Shown here: one piece after another, positions 1 to 9,045 of the stretch
Layout of the letters: every line of letters starts with the position of its first letter
Numbering within the stretch: position 1 is the stretch's first letter
Assembly: GCA_002839335.1 (NCBI GenBank)
Contig: PGXU01000006.1
Coordinates: 24,998 to 88,997 of the forward strand
DNA length: 64,000 bases
Direction of reading: 5' to 3'
Source of the DNA: Spirochaetae bacterium HGW-Spirochaetae-4
Lineage (GTDB): Bacteria > Spirochaetota > Spirochaetia > Sphaerochaetales > Sphaerochaetaceae
Program-made: the position numbers and the translations under genes
The notes under the pieces: generated by a model
Told to the model about the DNA's origin: nothing
Databases searched by the model: none
The model's input: the letters and a program-made list of their open reading frames with translations, nothing else

Positions 1-3000
1 CCGGTATTCTATGGGAACGACCTTGACGAATTGCGGGTATTTCGCCTCCCAGTCCTCCAAGATCGTTCTGGCGATCCGGCTGCCGGTCAATTCGGCGTGA
101 CGGGTGATGAACCCTTTCAACGTGTGCTGGTCCTCCAGGTCCCACACCCCCTCCAACTCGACCATGTCGAGGTTGCACCGGGTATCGAACAGCTCCGAGG
201 GATCATAGACGTATGCGATCCCACCACTCATTCCGGCGGCGAAGTTCTTTCCGGTGACACCCAATACGACAACGGTCCCTCCGGTCATGTACTCGCACCC
301 ATGGTCGCCGATTCCTTCGACAACCGCAGAGGCTCCACTATTGCGGACCGCGAACCGTTCTCCTGCCATACCACTGATGAATACTTCCCCTGCGGTGGCT
401 CCATACAACACCACATTGCCGCAGATGATATTGCGGTCGGCCCTGAAACGGGCCTGTTCGGGTGGGACAACGACGATACGACCGCCGCTCATGCCCTTGC
501 CGAGATAATCGTTGGATTCACCTTCGAGGCGCAGCGATATGCCGGGAGCAAGGAAGGCTCCGAGGCTTTGTCCCGCCGAACCGGTGAGATCGATGGCGAT
601 CGTCCCATCGGGCAATCCGGCCGGTCCAAACCGTTTCACCAACTCACCGCTGAGGGCGGCGCCGATCGTACGGTCGGTATTCTTCACCGGCAACGAGATC
701 CGCACTGGTTTCCGGTCGTCCCAGAAGTGCTCCAGCGATTCTCCGACCTTCGCATCGAAGGAAGAAGGCGTGACCACCGGCCGTACACCGCCGAAATGTC
801 TGGCCACACCCTCGCCAAGATGCTCCGAGGCGAGCACCCTGTCCATATGCACGTTGAGGGCCTTCACCTTCGCGGTGTTCGGATTGAACTTGAGCATGTC
901 GACACGCCCGACCATCTCCTCGACGGTCCTGAAGCCCAGCATGGCCATGTATTCCCGCAGCTCCGCGGCAACGAACCTGAGGAACGTCACGATGAAGTCC
1001 GCCTTCCCATGGAACTTCTGCCGAAGCACGGGGTCCTGGGTCGCCACGCCGAAGGGACAGGTGTTCAAGTGGCACTTGCGGACCATCATGCATCCGAGTG
1101 TGATCAACAGCGATGTCCCGAATCCGAACTCCTCCGCTCCGAGGAGCGCCGCGATCGCAAGGTCCCGGCCGGTCTTCAAGTGTCCATCGACCTGTACCAC
1201 CACCTGGTCGCGCAGGTTGTTGATGATCAGAGCCTGCTGGGTTTCGGCCAGTCCGAGCTCCCAGGGCAAGCCCGCATGGCGGATCGCCGTCAACGGCGAC
1301 GCACCGGTTCCGCCATTCTGTCCAGAGATCAGCACCCGGTCGGCTTTCGCCTTGGCCACTCCCGAGGCTATGGTACCGACACCCGGTTCGGAGACCAGCT
1401 TGACCGATACCTCAGCCTTGGGATTCACCCGACGCAAATCATGGATAAGCTGCGCAAGGTCCTCGATCGAGTAGATATCGTGGTGGGGTGGCGGTGAAAT
1501 CAGTGTCACCCCAGGAACGGTGTGGCGTATCTTGGCGATATATTCGGTGACCTTGTTGCCCGGCAACTGGCCGCCCTCGCCCGGTTTGGCACCCTGGGCC
1601 ATCTTGATCTGCAGTTCGTCGGCACTCATGATATATTCGGTCGTCACGCCGAAACGTCCCGAGGCAACCTGCTTGATACGCGAACGCATCGAATCGCCAT
1701 TGGCCAACGGATACGAACGTTGGGGGTCCTCCCCGCCTTCGCCGCTGTTGCTCTTCGCACCGATCCGGTTCATGGCGATGGCTACCGTCTCATGCGCCTC
1801 CTTGCTGATCGATCCGATCGACATGGCCGCCGAGACGAACCGCCGTGTGATCTGCTCGACCGGTTCGACCTCTTCGATCGGGATGGGTACTCCTCCATTG
1901 AAATCGAGCAAACCGCGCAATTCACCGTTCTTGCGGTACGAGGCGTCCATGAGAGCGGTGAATTCCTTGAATATCGCATAGTCTTGCGCACGGGTCGCCT
2001 GTTGTACCAGGCTGATCGACTCTGGAGACCAGTAATGGGGCTCGCTGCCACGCCGATACCGGTACGAACCTCCCGGGCTCCTCAGTTTCGGCACCTGAGA
2101 GTTCGTCGGATAGGCTTGTTGGTAGCGTTGCCGGACGTCCCAGGCCAACTCCTTGAATCCGACACCTCCGATGCGGGAAACGGTGCCTCGGAAATAGGGA
2201 GCTATGATTTCATCGCCCAACCCCACGGCTTCGAATATCTGGGTGTTGAAGAAACTGTGCAATGTGGAGATTCCCATCCGACTGAAGGTCTTGAGCAATC
2301 CCTTCTTAACGGCATTTACATAATTGTCGGCCGCAGCTTCCGGCGTAAGGTCTCCCAGCTTCCCCTCTTCGGCGAGTTGCCGGACGGTGGAGAAGGCGAT
2401 ATAGGGAGAGATCGCATCACAACCGAAAGCCAGATGCAGTGCATAATGGAATACTTCCCGCACCTCTCCGGTTTCGACGACTATGCCGATACCACCCCGC
2501 ATATGCCGTTCAAGCATGTGCTGATGCAGTCCCGATACGGCCAGCAACGAGGGAACCGGGGCTTTGCCAGGTCCGGAATGCCTGTCGGTGAGGATCATGA
2601 GCGAAGCCCCTTGCGCAACAGATGTATCCGCATCGCGCAAGATCCGGTCCATCGCCTCGTGCAGGGACGCACCCGTTTCGTCGGGAGTGAAGGTGATATC
2701 GATATCGACCGCCAACAGGTCCTTGTGGGTATTGTTGCGGATGCGAACCATGTCGCGTGAGCTGAGGACCGGGTGGCTTAGTTTCAGACTCCGATATTGC
2801 CGTTGGTCTATATTCAAGGGATTGCTTTCGTTTTCGATGAAGCTTTCCAACGACATCATCAGCTGCTCGCGCAACGGATCGATCGGAGGGTTGGTGACTT
2901 GTGCGAACATCTGCTTGAAGTAGGAGAAGAGCAGCTCGCTTTGGTCCGACAGCACCGCCAATCCGGTATCGTTGCCCATGGAACCGATAGCCTCCTGTCC

Positions 3001-4503
3001 CTGGCGGGCCATGGGGGTAATGATGGTCTTTAGATCCTCGTCGGTATACCCGAACAATATCTGCTTCTGCAACAGCTCCTGGGGATCGATGGACGGGACG
3101 CCCGAGGGATTGAAAAGTCCCCGCAACTCTATCCGGCTGTCCTTGACCCACCGCCGGTAGGGAAATTGCCGCGAGAGTTTGGCCTTGATCACGTTGTCCG
3201 GGACGATGCAGTGCTGATGGAGATCCACCAGGAACATTTTCCCCGGATGCAACCGCCCCTTGGTCATGATCTGATCCACCGGAAGATCCAACACCCCTGT
3301 CTCCGATGCCAGGACGATCAAGCCGTCGCGGGTCACCGTGTAGCGGGCGGGACGCAAACCGTTCCGGTCCAGGGTCGCACCGATATACCGGCCGTCGGTG
3401 AATACCACGGCAGCCGGTCCATCCCACGGCTCCATGACTGGAGAATGGTACTCGTAGAAGGCCCGCTTATCGGCGCTCATCTGGATTTCCGGCGAGTAGG
3501 CTTCGGGGATCATCATCATCATGACATGGGGGATGCTTCTTCCCGCCATGGTGAACAGTTCCAGCACATTGTCGAAAATCGAGGAGTCGCTCCCCGTCTC
3601 GTCGATGATCGGTGTGATGCTGTTCAGTTCCTCGCCGATCACTGTGGATGACATGAATCCCTCGCGGGCATACTGCCTGTTGATATTGCCCCGGATGGTG
3701 TTGATCTCACCGTTGTGGGCAAGGTACCTGAATGGTTGGGCCAGCCGCCATTGGGGCAATGTGTTCGTACTGAACCGCGAGTGGACGATGCTGAAGGAGC
3801 TGGTGAAGTCGGGATCGGCCAGATCGAGGAAGTAGTGCGAGACCTGCTCACCGGTCAGCATCCCCTTGTAGACAACGACCGAGTGGGAGAGGCTGCATAC
3901 ATAGAACTGGCTCAAATCCCCGTCGAGCTGCATCACCGCCTTCTCGATTTTTCTGCGCAGGATATACAATTTTCGCTGCAGCTCGTCGCCAACCAGCGTT
4001 TCATGACGTAAAAACAGTTGCTTGATGGCGGGTTCGGTGTCTGCCGCGAAGGTACCGAGTATGGAGCTGTCCACCGGTACGTCGCGCCAGGCGAGCACCG
4101 AGAATCCGGCGGAGGCACACGTCCTCCCTATTTCGCTATGGCACATTGCCGAGAGCGTTTTGTCGGAGGGAAGGAAAAACATACCGACCACATAGGTGCC
4201 TGCCGAGGGGAGCGAAAGATGGGAAAGGTGTTTCCTGAAGAATGCATCGGGAATCCGAATCATGATCCCGGCACCGTCACCGGTCTTCGCATCGCCACCG
4301 ACCGCACCGCGGTGCTGCATGTTCTCAAGGACTTTCAGGCTATCGGATACGATACTGTGTCTGGGTTTGCCGTCCAAATGCGCGATGAAGCCGACTCCAC
4401 AAGCATCATGCTCGAATTTCGAGTCGTACAACCCATAGGATCCGGTTCGCATCACCTGATTGCGTATTTCCGCAGTCTTGGTATCCAGAAAGTCTTTTTG
4501 CAT
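1..4503 (-). CDS. gltB: Glutamate synthase (GOGAT) large subunit, 3' end cut by window edge
   Basis: Transfers the amide of glutamine to 2-oxoglutarate, giving two glutamates; with glutamine synthetase it forms the GS-GOGAT ammonium assimilation cycle in the cytoplasm. About 1501 codons are visible. The N-terminal class II glutaminase domain starts with a short propeptide ending in EHDACGVGF, so the nucleophile is near Cys35. The FMN/synthase domain follows, with the 3Fe-4S cysteines in GCMMVRKCHLNTCP near residue 1140, then the C-terminal glycine-rich beta-helix. The last residues read FVKVVPIEYR, typical of the extreme C-terminus, so only a few codons are missing. The start ATG at 4503 has a GGATGG-like site upstream. 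It lies downstream of glnN in the same direction. The small subunit gltD is not in the window. Confidence 0.96.
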   Translation of the reverse strand, partial: MQKDFLDTKTAEIRNQVMRTGSYGLYDSKFEHDACGVGFIAHLDGKPRHSIVSDSLKVLENMQHRGAVGGDAKTGDGAGIMIRIPDAFFRKHLSHLSLPSAGTYVVGMFFLPSDKTLSAMCHSEIGRTCASAGFSVLAWRDVPVDSSILGTFAADTEPAIKQLFLRHETLVGDELQRKLYILRRKIEKAVMQLDGDLSQFYVCSLSHSVVVYKGMLTGEQVSHYFLDLADPDFTSSFSIVHSRFSTNTLPQWRLAQPFRYLAHNGEINTIRGNINRQYAREGFMSSTVIGEELNSITPIIDETGSDSSIFDNVLELFTMAGRSIPHVMMMMIPEAYSPEIQMSADKRAFYEYHSPVMEPWDGPAAVVFTDGRYIGATLDRNGLRPARYTVTRDGLIVLASETGVLDLPVDQIMTKGRLHPGKMFLVDLHQHCIVPDNVIKAKLSRQFPYRRWVKDSRIELRGLFNPSGVPSIDPQELLQKQILFGYTDEDLKTIITPMARQGQEAIGSMGNDTGLAVLSDQSELLFSYFKQMFAQVTNPPIDPLREQLMMSLESFIENESNPLNIDQRQYRSLKLSHPVLSSRDMVRIRNNTHKDLLAVDIDITFTPDETGASLHEAMDRILRDADTSVAQGASLMILTDRHSGPGKAPVPSLLAVSGLHQHMLERHMRGGIGIVVETGEVREVFHYALHLAFGCDAISPYIAFSTVRQLAEEGKLGDLTPEAAADNYVNAVKKGLLKTFSRMGISTLHSFFNTQIFEAVGLGDEIIAPYFRGTVSRIGGVGFKELAWDVRQRYQQAYPTNSQVPKLRSPGGSYRYRRGSEPHYWSPESISLVQQATRAQDYAIFKEFTALMDASYRKNGELRGLLDFNGGVPIPIEEVEPVEQITRRFVSAAMSIGSISKEAHETVAIAMNRIGAKSNSGEGGEDPQRSYPLANGDSMRSRIKQVASGRFGVTTEYIMSADELQIKMAQGAKPGEGGQLPGNKVTEYIAKIRHTVPGVTLISPPPHHDIYSIEDLAQLIHDLRRVNPKAEVSVKLVSEPGVGTIASGVAKAKADRVLISGQNGGTGASPLTAIRHAGLPWELGLAETQQALIINNLRDQVVVQVDGHLKTGRDLAIAALLGAEEFGFGTSLLITLGCMMVRKCHLNTCPFGVATQDPVLRQKFHGKADFIVTFLRFVAAELREYMAMLGFRTVEEMVGRVDMLKFNPNTAKVKALNVHMDRVLASEHLGEGVARHFGGVRPVVTPSSFDAKVGESLEHFWDDRKPVRISLPVKNTDRTIGAALSGELVKRFGPAGLPDGTIAIDLTGSAGQSLGAFLAPGISLRLEGESNDYLGKGMSGGRIVVVPPEQARFRADRNIICGNVVLYGATAGEVFISGMAGERFAVRNSGASAVVEGIGDHGCEYMTGGTVVVLGVTGKNFAAGMSGGIAYVYDPSELFDTRCNLDMVELEGVWDLEDQHTLKGFITRHAELTGSRIARTILEDWEAKYPQFVKVVPIEYR

Positions 4504-4827
4504 ATATTATCCATCCATTTACTGCATAATTTTTGTATATTTATACAATATTAGCGAGTATTTTTGTAACCTATTCGAATTTCCATAAAATATCAAGTAC
4601 CCTTGAAATGTATATAACTTTTTATTTTAGTTATACTTATGTAATTCGATTTATATTTACATCAATTTCAAAGTAAATTTATTAGTTTTTATTCAATTAT
4701 GGAAAATTTCCTGCGTTATGTACAAGTGAAATTTGTCAACTTTTCAACTATTCCTCGGCAGGGGCCAAGGACACGGACGGGACCTCCGCAAGAGGTCCCA
4801 CCCGAATGGCGATTTTCCAACCGTTGT
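4504..4827. other. AT-rich gltB upstream region
   Basis: This 324-base gap between glnN and gltB holds no gene that I can support. It is very AT-rich between 4510 and 4710 and presumably contains the gltB promoter. I searched the minus strand for a TGGCAC-N5-TTGC sigma54 element and for the CCTACA-N4-TGTAGG dyad found at neighbouring nitrogen genes, and saw neither. Confidence 0.5.
4779..4799 (-). terminator. Hairpin after glnN
   Basis: GGGACCTC and GAGGTCCC form a perfect 8-bp stem with a 5-base loop, 29 bases past the glnN stop. No T-tract follows on the minus strand, so it may be a 3'-end stabiliser or a Rho-dependent end rather than a classical intrinsic terminator. Confidence 0.4.
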
Positions 4828-6951
4828 CTACAGCCGGAACAACATGTCCTCGTACGACGGATAGGGCCAGAATGCCTTGTCTGTCATGGTCTCGAGGGCA
4901 TCCACATGCTCCCTGAGCAACTTCATGGCCGGAACCACGTCCTCACGATAACACCGGGCCTGCACCAACGAATCGCTACCGCACCCCGAGGCCTTGGCGG
5001 CAATTGCTTCCAACTGGCGTATCTCTTCCAGCGTATCGTCGAGCTTCTGTGAAATCCGTGTGGCCAATTCGGCAAGCCGTAGTGGTTTGAGGCTGAGCTT
5101 CTTCTGCATATCAAGGGAAGCGAGCAATTCCATGAGATAGCGGTTCACCGCTGGTACCACCATCCGTTCCGCCATCTCGATCATGACACCCGCTTCGATA
5201 GCGATCTGTTTGCTGTACGTCTCCAAATAGATTTCCTGCCGCGAGTGCAGCTCAGCCGGACTGAAGACCTTGTGCTTTCCAAAAATCTCCACGTGTGCCG
5301 GATCGTTGAGGTGGGACAACGCCTCCACGGTATTTCCCAGGTTCATCAAACCGCGTTTTTCCGCCTCACCCAACCAGGTGTCCGAATATCCATTGCCGTT
5401 GAACACCACCCGCTTGTGCTGTTGGTAGAATTCCCTGATGATGGCCTTCACCTCTTCCATGGTATCGGAGGCGCCTTCCAATCTGTCGGCGACTTCGGAC
5501 AACACGTCTGCCACAGCCACGTTGAGCATGGTGTTGGGCCCGGCGAGCGACTGCGAGGACCCGACCATACGGAACTCGAACTTGTTGCCCGTGAATGCGA
5601 ACGGCGAAGTCCTGTTGCGGTCGGTATCGTCCATGGGAAAGGATGGAATGGTTGTCGCTCCGATCTCGACCAAACGTCCGTCACGCTTGACCAGGGGCCT
5701 GTTCTCGGTGATGCAATCGAGGATTTCGGTGAGTTTCTCGCCGAGGAACATGGAAATTACCGCAGGAGGAGCTTCATTGGCACCGAGTCTGTGGTCATTT
5801 CCCGAGGTAGCAGCCGACAGGCGCAGCAAGAGTGCGTGCTTGTCCACGGCTTTTATCACCGAGGTGAGGAACAACAGGAACTGGGCATTCTCCTCGGGAC
5901 TGTCTCCCGGGCTGAGCAAGTTCTGTCCGTCGTCGGTCGCGATCGACCAGTTGTTGTGTTTTCCGCTGCCGTTCACACCGGCGAAGGGCTTTTCATGCAA
6001 CAACGCGACCATCCCGTGGTGTTGGGCGACATTCTGGATCACTTCCATGAGCAGCTGGTTCGTATCGACCGATATGTTGGCGGTATTGTACACCGTTGCG
6101 ATCTCGAACTGGTTCGGCGCGACCTCCTTGTGCTGTGTCTTGGCCGAGATCCCGAGTTTCCACAATTCGCAGTTCAATTCCTTCATGAATACGGCCACAC
6201 TCTCCTTGATGGTTCCGAAGTAGTGGTCGTCCATCTCCTGTCCCTTGGCGCTCATGGTACCGAATACGGTCCGGCCGCACAGCCTGAGGTCGGGCCGCTT
6301 GTCGTAAAAGGTCTCGTCTATCAGGAAATACTCCTGCTCCGGCCCCACATTCGTGTAGACCTGATTGCAGGTTGTGTTTCCAAAAGCCTTGAGAACACGC
6401 ACAGCCTCCCTATTGATGGCGGCCATCGAACGAAGCAGGGGAACCTTCTTGTCGAGGGCGTCACCCGTATATGAGACGAATGCAGTGGGAATGGCGAGTG
6501 TCTTCACTCCCCTAAGGTCCTTGATCACAGCCGGCGAGCTGGTATCCCAGGCAGTGTATCCCCGGGCTTCGAATGTTGCCCTAAGTCCACCGTTCGGGAA
6601 GGAGGACGCATCGGGCTCGCCTTGGATCAACTCCTTGCCCGAAAATTCGAGCAGGATGGAACCGTCGGCACAGGGAGAGATGAATGCATCGTGCTTTTCG
6701 GCTGTCAGACCTGTCAACGGCTGGAACCAGTGGGTGAAATGCGAGGCTCCCTTCGCGATCGCCCAATCCTTCATGGCGCCCGCCACCACTTCGGCGGTCT
6801 GCAAGGTAAGGGGATGCTCCCCACGTTGTACGGCCTTGAGCTCCTTGTAGAGCTTTGCGGGCAAACGTTCGCGCATGACCGAATCGCTGAAACAGTTCTC
6901 TCCGTACATGTCTGTAAGCAAGGTCTTTGTGAAATCGATGGAGCTGGACAT
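4828..6951 (-). CDS. glnN: Glutamine synthetase type III
   Basis: ATP-dependent ligation of ammonium to glutamate. At 707 residues it has the length of the GSIII family (about 700-730), not the 440-470 of GSI. Visible motifs are GTMSAKGQEMDDHYFG, NQFEIA (glutamate/metal site), VNGSGKHNNWS (ATP-binding NGSGKH) and ANEAPPAVISMFLG, with the GSIII-specific C-terminal helical extension. I chose the ATG at 6951 because AGGAG sits about 10 bases upstream; an in-frame start 54 bases earlier would read through the promoter region. A strong sigma54 promoter and two dyads lie upstream, which suggests induction by the NifA-type activator encoded at 9031-10581 under nitrogen limitation. Confidence 0.96.
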   Translation of the reverse strand: MSSSIDFTKTLLTDMYGENCFSDSVMRERLPAKLYKELKAVQRGEHPLTLQTAEVVAGAMKDWAIAKGASHFTHWFQPLTGLTAEKHDAFISPCADGSILLEFSGKELIQGEPDASSFPNGGLRATFEARGYTAWDTSSPAVIKDLRGVKTLAIPTAFVSYTGDALDKKVPLLRSMAAINREAVRVLKAFGNTTCNQVYTNVGPEQEYFLIDETFYDKRPDLRLCGRTVFGTMSAKGQEMDDHYFGTIKESVAVFMKELNCELWKLGISAKTQHKEVAPNQFEIATVYNTANISVDTNQLLMEVIQNVAQHHGMVALLHEKPFAGVNGSGKHNNWSIATDDGQNLLSPGDSPEENAQFLLFLTSVIKAVDKHALLLRLSAATSGNDHRLGANEAPPAVISMFLGEKLTEILDCITENRPLVKRDGRLVEIGATTIPSFPMDDTDRNRTSPFAFTGNKFEFRMVGSSQSLAGPNTMLNVAVADVLSEVADRLEGASDTMEEVKAIIREFYQQHKRVVFNGNGYSDTWLGEAEKRGLMNLGNTVEALSHLNDPAHVEIFGKHKVFSPAELHSRQEIYLETYSKQIAIEAGVMIEMAERMVVPAVNRYLMELLASLDMQKKLSLKPLRLAELATRISQKLDDTLEEIRQLEAIAAKASGCGSDSLVQARCYREDVVPAMKLLREHVDALETMTDKAFWPYPSYEDMLFRL

Positions 6952-6988
6952 ACTAGGCACTCTCCTGTGTAGGTATAGTTTTTTTATT

Positions 6989-7004
6989 AGCAATATGCAT
7001 GCCA
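6989..7004 (-). promoter_or_regulatory. Sigma54 promoter of glnN
   Basis: On the minus strand the sequence is TTGGCATGCATATTGCT. The -24 GG and -12 GC are at the correct spacing, with one mismatch (T for C) to TGGCAC-N5-TTGC. The predicted transcription start is near 6978, giving a 5' leader of about 27 bases. Confidence 0.8.
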
Positions 7005-7063
7005 AGTTTTTTTTCTCTTTCCATGCATCAAGTTATAATTGGTATAGCGAAATACGGCCCCAG

Positions 7064-7089
7064 ACATTCCTACAATATTGTAGGAATGT
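7064..7089. promoter_or_regulatory. 26-bp perfect palindrome, candidate activator site 1 of glnN
   Basis: Every base pairs with its mirror; the core is CCTACA-ATAT-TGTAGG and each arm extends to ACATT/AATGT. The centre is about 98 bases upstream of the predicted glnN start, a normal enhancer distance for a sigma54 activator. The same core occurs upstream of the nifA-like gene, and half-matching versions near amtB. Confidence 0.75.
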
Positions 7090-7099
7090 TGAGGCAAAT

Positions 7100-7115
7100 A
7101 CCACAAAAATGTAGG
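7100..7115. promoter_or_regulatory. Candidate activator site 2 of glnN
   Basis: ACCACA-AAAA-TGTAGG matches the core dyad perfectly in one arm and at 4 of 6 bases in the other. Its centre is 31 bp, about three helical turns, from the centre of the palindrome at 7064-7089, so two dimers could bind on the same face. Confidence 0.6.
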
Positions 7116-7118
7116 GAA

Positions 7119-7460
7119 TTATCCGATTGCGACGGACCCCGTATCCCGATTCCGAATACGGATGCACTCCTCGATGGGAAGGATGAATATCTTCCCGTCA
7201 CCAATGGTATTCGTTCCGGCACCGACGAGTATCGCATCGATTGTAGCTTCCGCGAACGAATCGTTGACTGCGATTTCGATCCGGACCTTCTTGAGCAGGT
7301 TCACCTCGATATCGACCCCCCGATACGACTCCTTGTACCCCTTCTGCTGGCCACAACCCATGGCGTTCGTAACCGAAATCTTGAATATCTCACGTCGATA
7401 CAATTCCTGCTTGACGGCATTCAACTTCTCCGGCTGTATATATGCGATTATCAATTTCAT
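7119..7460 (-). CDS. glnK: PII nitrogen-regulatory protein (GlnK/GlnB family)
   Basis: A 113-residue PII trimer subunit that senses 2-oxoglutarate and ATP/ADP and would bind the ammonium channel encoded just upstream. The T-loop region reads GCGQQKGYKESYRGVDIEVN, and the ligand residues Q39, K40 and K58 are in place. GDGKIF and RIRNRDTG are the usual C-terminal nucleotide-binding pieces. Tyr46 is present, but residue 51, the uridylylated Tyr of enteric GlnB/GlnK, is Ile. The start has AAAGGAG upstream and the gene begins 17 bases after the amtB stop, so it is co-transcribed with amtB. The order amtB-PII is the reverse of the common glnK-amtB. Confidence 0.93.
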   Translation of the reverse strand: MKLIIAYIQPEKLNAVKQELYRREIFKISVTNAMGCGQQKGYKESYRGVDIEVNLLKKVRIEIAVNDSFAEATIDAILVGAGTNTIGDGKIFILPIEECIRIRNRDTGSVAIG

Positions 7461-7477
7461 ATCTTCTTCTCCTTTGG

Positions 7478-8800
7478 CTACATGTTCGTGAAGATCTGGA
7501 AGCCGCTATAGGATTCGGCGCTGTGTTCCGAAAGATCGAGTCCGGTCATCTCCTCGTGGGCGCTCACACGCAGTCCGGCGGTCTTCTTGATCACGAAGAA
7601 CAACACGCCCGTCGTAACGACAACCCAGGCGCACACGGCCAATGCTCCCAGTGCCTGGATACTCAACTGCTGGATACCGCCACCGTAGAAAAGTCCCCGT
7701 ACACTGTCGGTTGCACCGAACAGACCGACTGCGAGCGTTCCCCAGACACCACAGACTCCATGGACGCTTATGGCTCCCACCGGGTCGTCGATGTGCAAGG
7801 TCTTGTCGAGGAATTCAACCGAGAATACTACGAGAATACCTGCGACGAGTCCAATGATGATTGCTCCCATCGGCGTGACGACTGCTGTCGGGGCGGTTAT
7901 ACCCACCAACCCGGCGAGTGCTCCGTTGAGCGACATGCTCACATCGGGTTTTCCGAACTTGATCCAAGAAATTATCATGGCGGCGATCGCACCGGCGGAG
8001 GCGCCAAGGGTCGTGGTGACCGCGACATTCGCCATGGTGAGGTCGGTGCCACTGAGTGTGGAACCGGCATTGAAGCCGTACCAGCCGAACCAAAGGATGA
8101 AAACACCGAGACTCGCCAACGGCAGATTGTGGCCGAGAATTGCCTTGGAAGCTACCTTCTTGCCGTTCGAAACATATTTTCCTATTCGGGGTCCGAGCGC
8201 AAGGGTTCCCATGAGAGCAGCCCAACCTCCGACGGAGTGCACGACCGTCGAACCGGCGAAATCATGGAATCCGAGGGTCGAGAGCCAACCGCCACCCCAT
8301 ATCCAGTGGCCCGATATGGGATAGATCAAACCGGAGATAACGACACTGTAAATCAGGTAGGCGGTGAATTTGGTACGTTCTGCCATGGCTCCGGAGACGA
8401 TTGTCGCCGCCGTCGCAGCGAACACGACCTGGAACATCCAGTCCCTGAACATGGTCGAATCGGCTCCAAGTATGAAGAACTGGGAGGAACCGAACAGGCC
8501 TTTCACCGAAGTACCATACATGAGGGCCCAACCGATTGCCCAAAAAACCAGGGATCCGGCACAAAAGTCCATGAGATTCTTCATGATGATGTTACCGGCA
8601 TTCTTGGCACGGGTCAGCCCTATCTCGACCATTGCGAATCCAGCCTGCATGAAAAACACCAACGCGGCGGCAACGAGCAGCCATATCATGTCGAGAGATT
8701 CCTGGTGCAGTGCGACTGCATCGGAAAGCTCATCCGCAAAAAGGGTCCCTGTCGTGCACAAAAGCATCACCAAGCCCATCACGAAAATCCGGTACTTCAT
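7478..8800 (-). CDS. amtB: Ammonium transporter
   Basis: A 440-residue Amt/Mep/Rh-family inner-membrane channel that conducts ammonium/ammonia. An N-terminal cleavable signal-like segment (LLCTTGTLFADEL) precedes eleven predicted membrane helices. Conserved pieces include QAGFAMVEIGLTRAKNAGNI, the pore-histidine helices STVVHSVGGWAALMG and ISVHGVCGVWGTLA, and GWYGFNAGS. The C-terminal tail is the expected docking surface for PII. AGGAG lies 7-8 bases upstream of the ATG. A sigma54 promoter and paired dyads lie upstream, consistent with induction in low ammonium. Confidence 0.96.
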   Translation of the reverse strand: MKYRIFVMGLVMLLCTTGTLFADELSDAVALHQESLDMIWLLVAAALVFFMQAGFAMVEIGLTRAKNAGNIIMKNLMDFCAGSLVFWAIGWALMYGTSVKGLFGSSQFFILGADSTMFRDWMFQVVFAATAATIVSGAMAERTKFTAYLIYSVVISGLIYPISGHWIWGGGWLSTLGFHDFAGSTVVHSVGGWAALMGTLALGPRIGKYVSNGKKVASKAILGHNLPLASLGVFILWFGWYGFNAGSTLSGTDLTMANVAVTTTLGASAGAIAAMIISWIKFGKPDVSMSLNGALAGLVGITAPTAVVTPMGAIIIGLVAGILVVFSVEFLDKTLHIDDPVGAISVHGVCGVWGTLAVGLFGATDSVRGLFYGGGIQQLSIQALGALAVCAWVVVTTGVLFFVIKKTAGLRVSAHEEMTGLDLSEHSAESYSGFQIFTNM

Positions 8801-8836
8801 ATTCGACTCCTACATGAGTGTTTGGCGACTGTTGCA

Positions 8837-8852
8837 TGCATACAGTGTGCCA
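8837..8852 (-). promoter_or_regulatory. Sigma54 promoter of amtB-glnK
   Basis: The minus strand reads TTGGCACACTGTATGCA: a perfect TGGCAC -24 element, five bases, then ATGCA with the -12 GC in register. The predicted transcription start is near 8826, giving a leader of about 26 bases. Confidence 0.75.
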
Positions 8853-8999
8853 AGTTGTCGTATACGATCAACGATTTATCGATGGGGAATTTTGCTATTG
8901 TATGTGATATATGATTATAATCAGGTTCAAATTTGGTGGTGAAAACGGGTGTACTGGCAATTCCGTCCGTTCGAGGGGATCGTCAGGCAAGTGCAAGAA

Positions 9000-9015
9000 C
9001 CTACAATAATGTAAC
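9000..9015. promoter_or_regulatory. Candidate activator site 1 of amtB
   Basis: CCTACA-ATAA-TGTAAC has one perfect arm and a 4/6 arm. It is centred about 181 bases upstream of the predicted amtB start. Confidence 0.55.
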
Positions 9016-9029
9016 TACCAATCTTATAT

Positions 9030-9045
9030 ATTACAAAATTGTAGG
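9030..9045. promoter_or_regulatory. Candidate activator site 2 of amtB
   Basis: ATTACA-AAAT-TGTAGG has one perfect arm and a 4/6 arm. It overlaps the stop codon of the nifA-like gene and is centred 30 bp from the site at 9000-9015, repeating the spacing seen at glnN. Confidence 0.55.

Noticed and set aside
31..1497. Long plus-strand open frames opposite gltB
   Set aside because: They mirror the conserved glutamate synthase reading on the minus strand; composition and lack of domains show them to be antisense shadows. The same holds for long frames opposite glnN, amtB, pckG, fabG, DUF4954 and nptA.
4504..4827. Sigma54 promoter or CCTACA-type dyad before gltB
   Set aside because: Careful reading of the minus strand gave no TGGCAC-N5-TTGC element and no dyad; gltB may be driven by sigma70 or by read-through from glnN.
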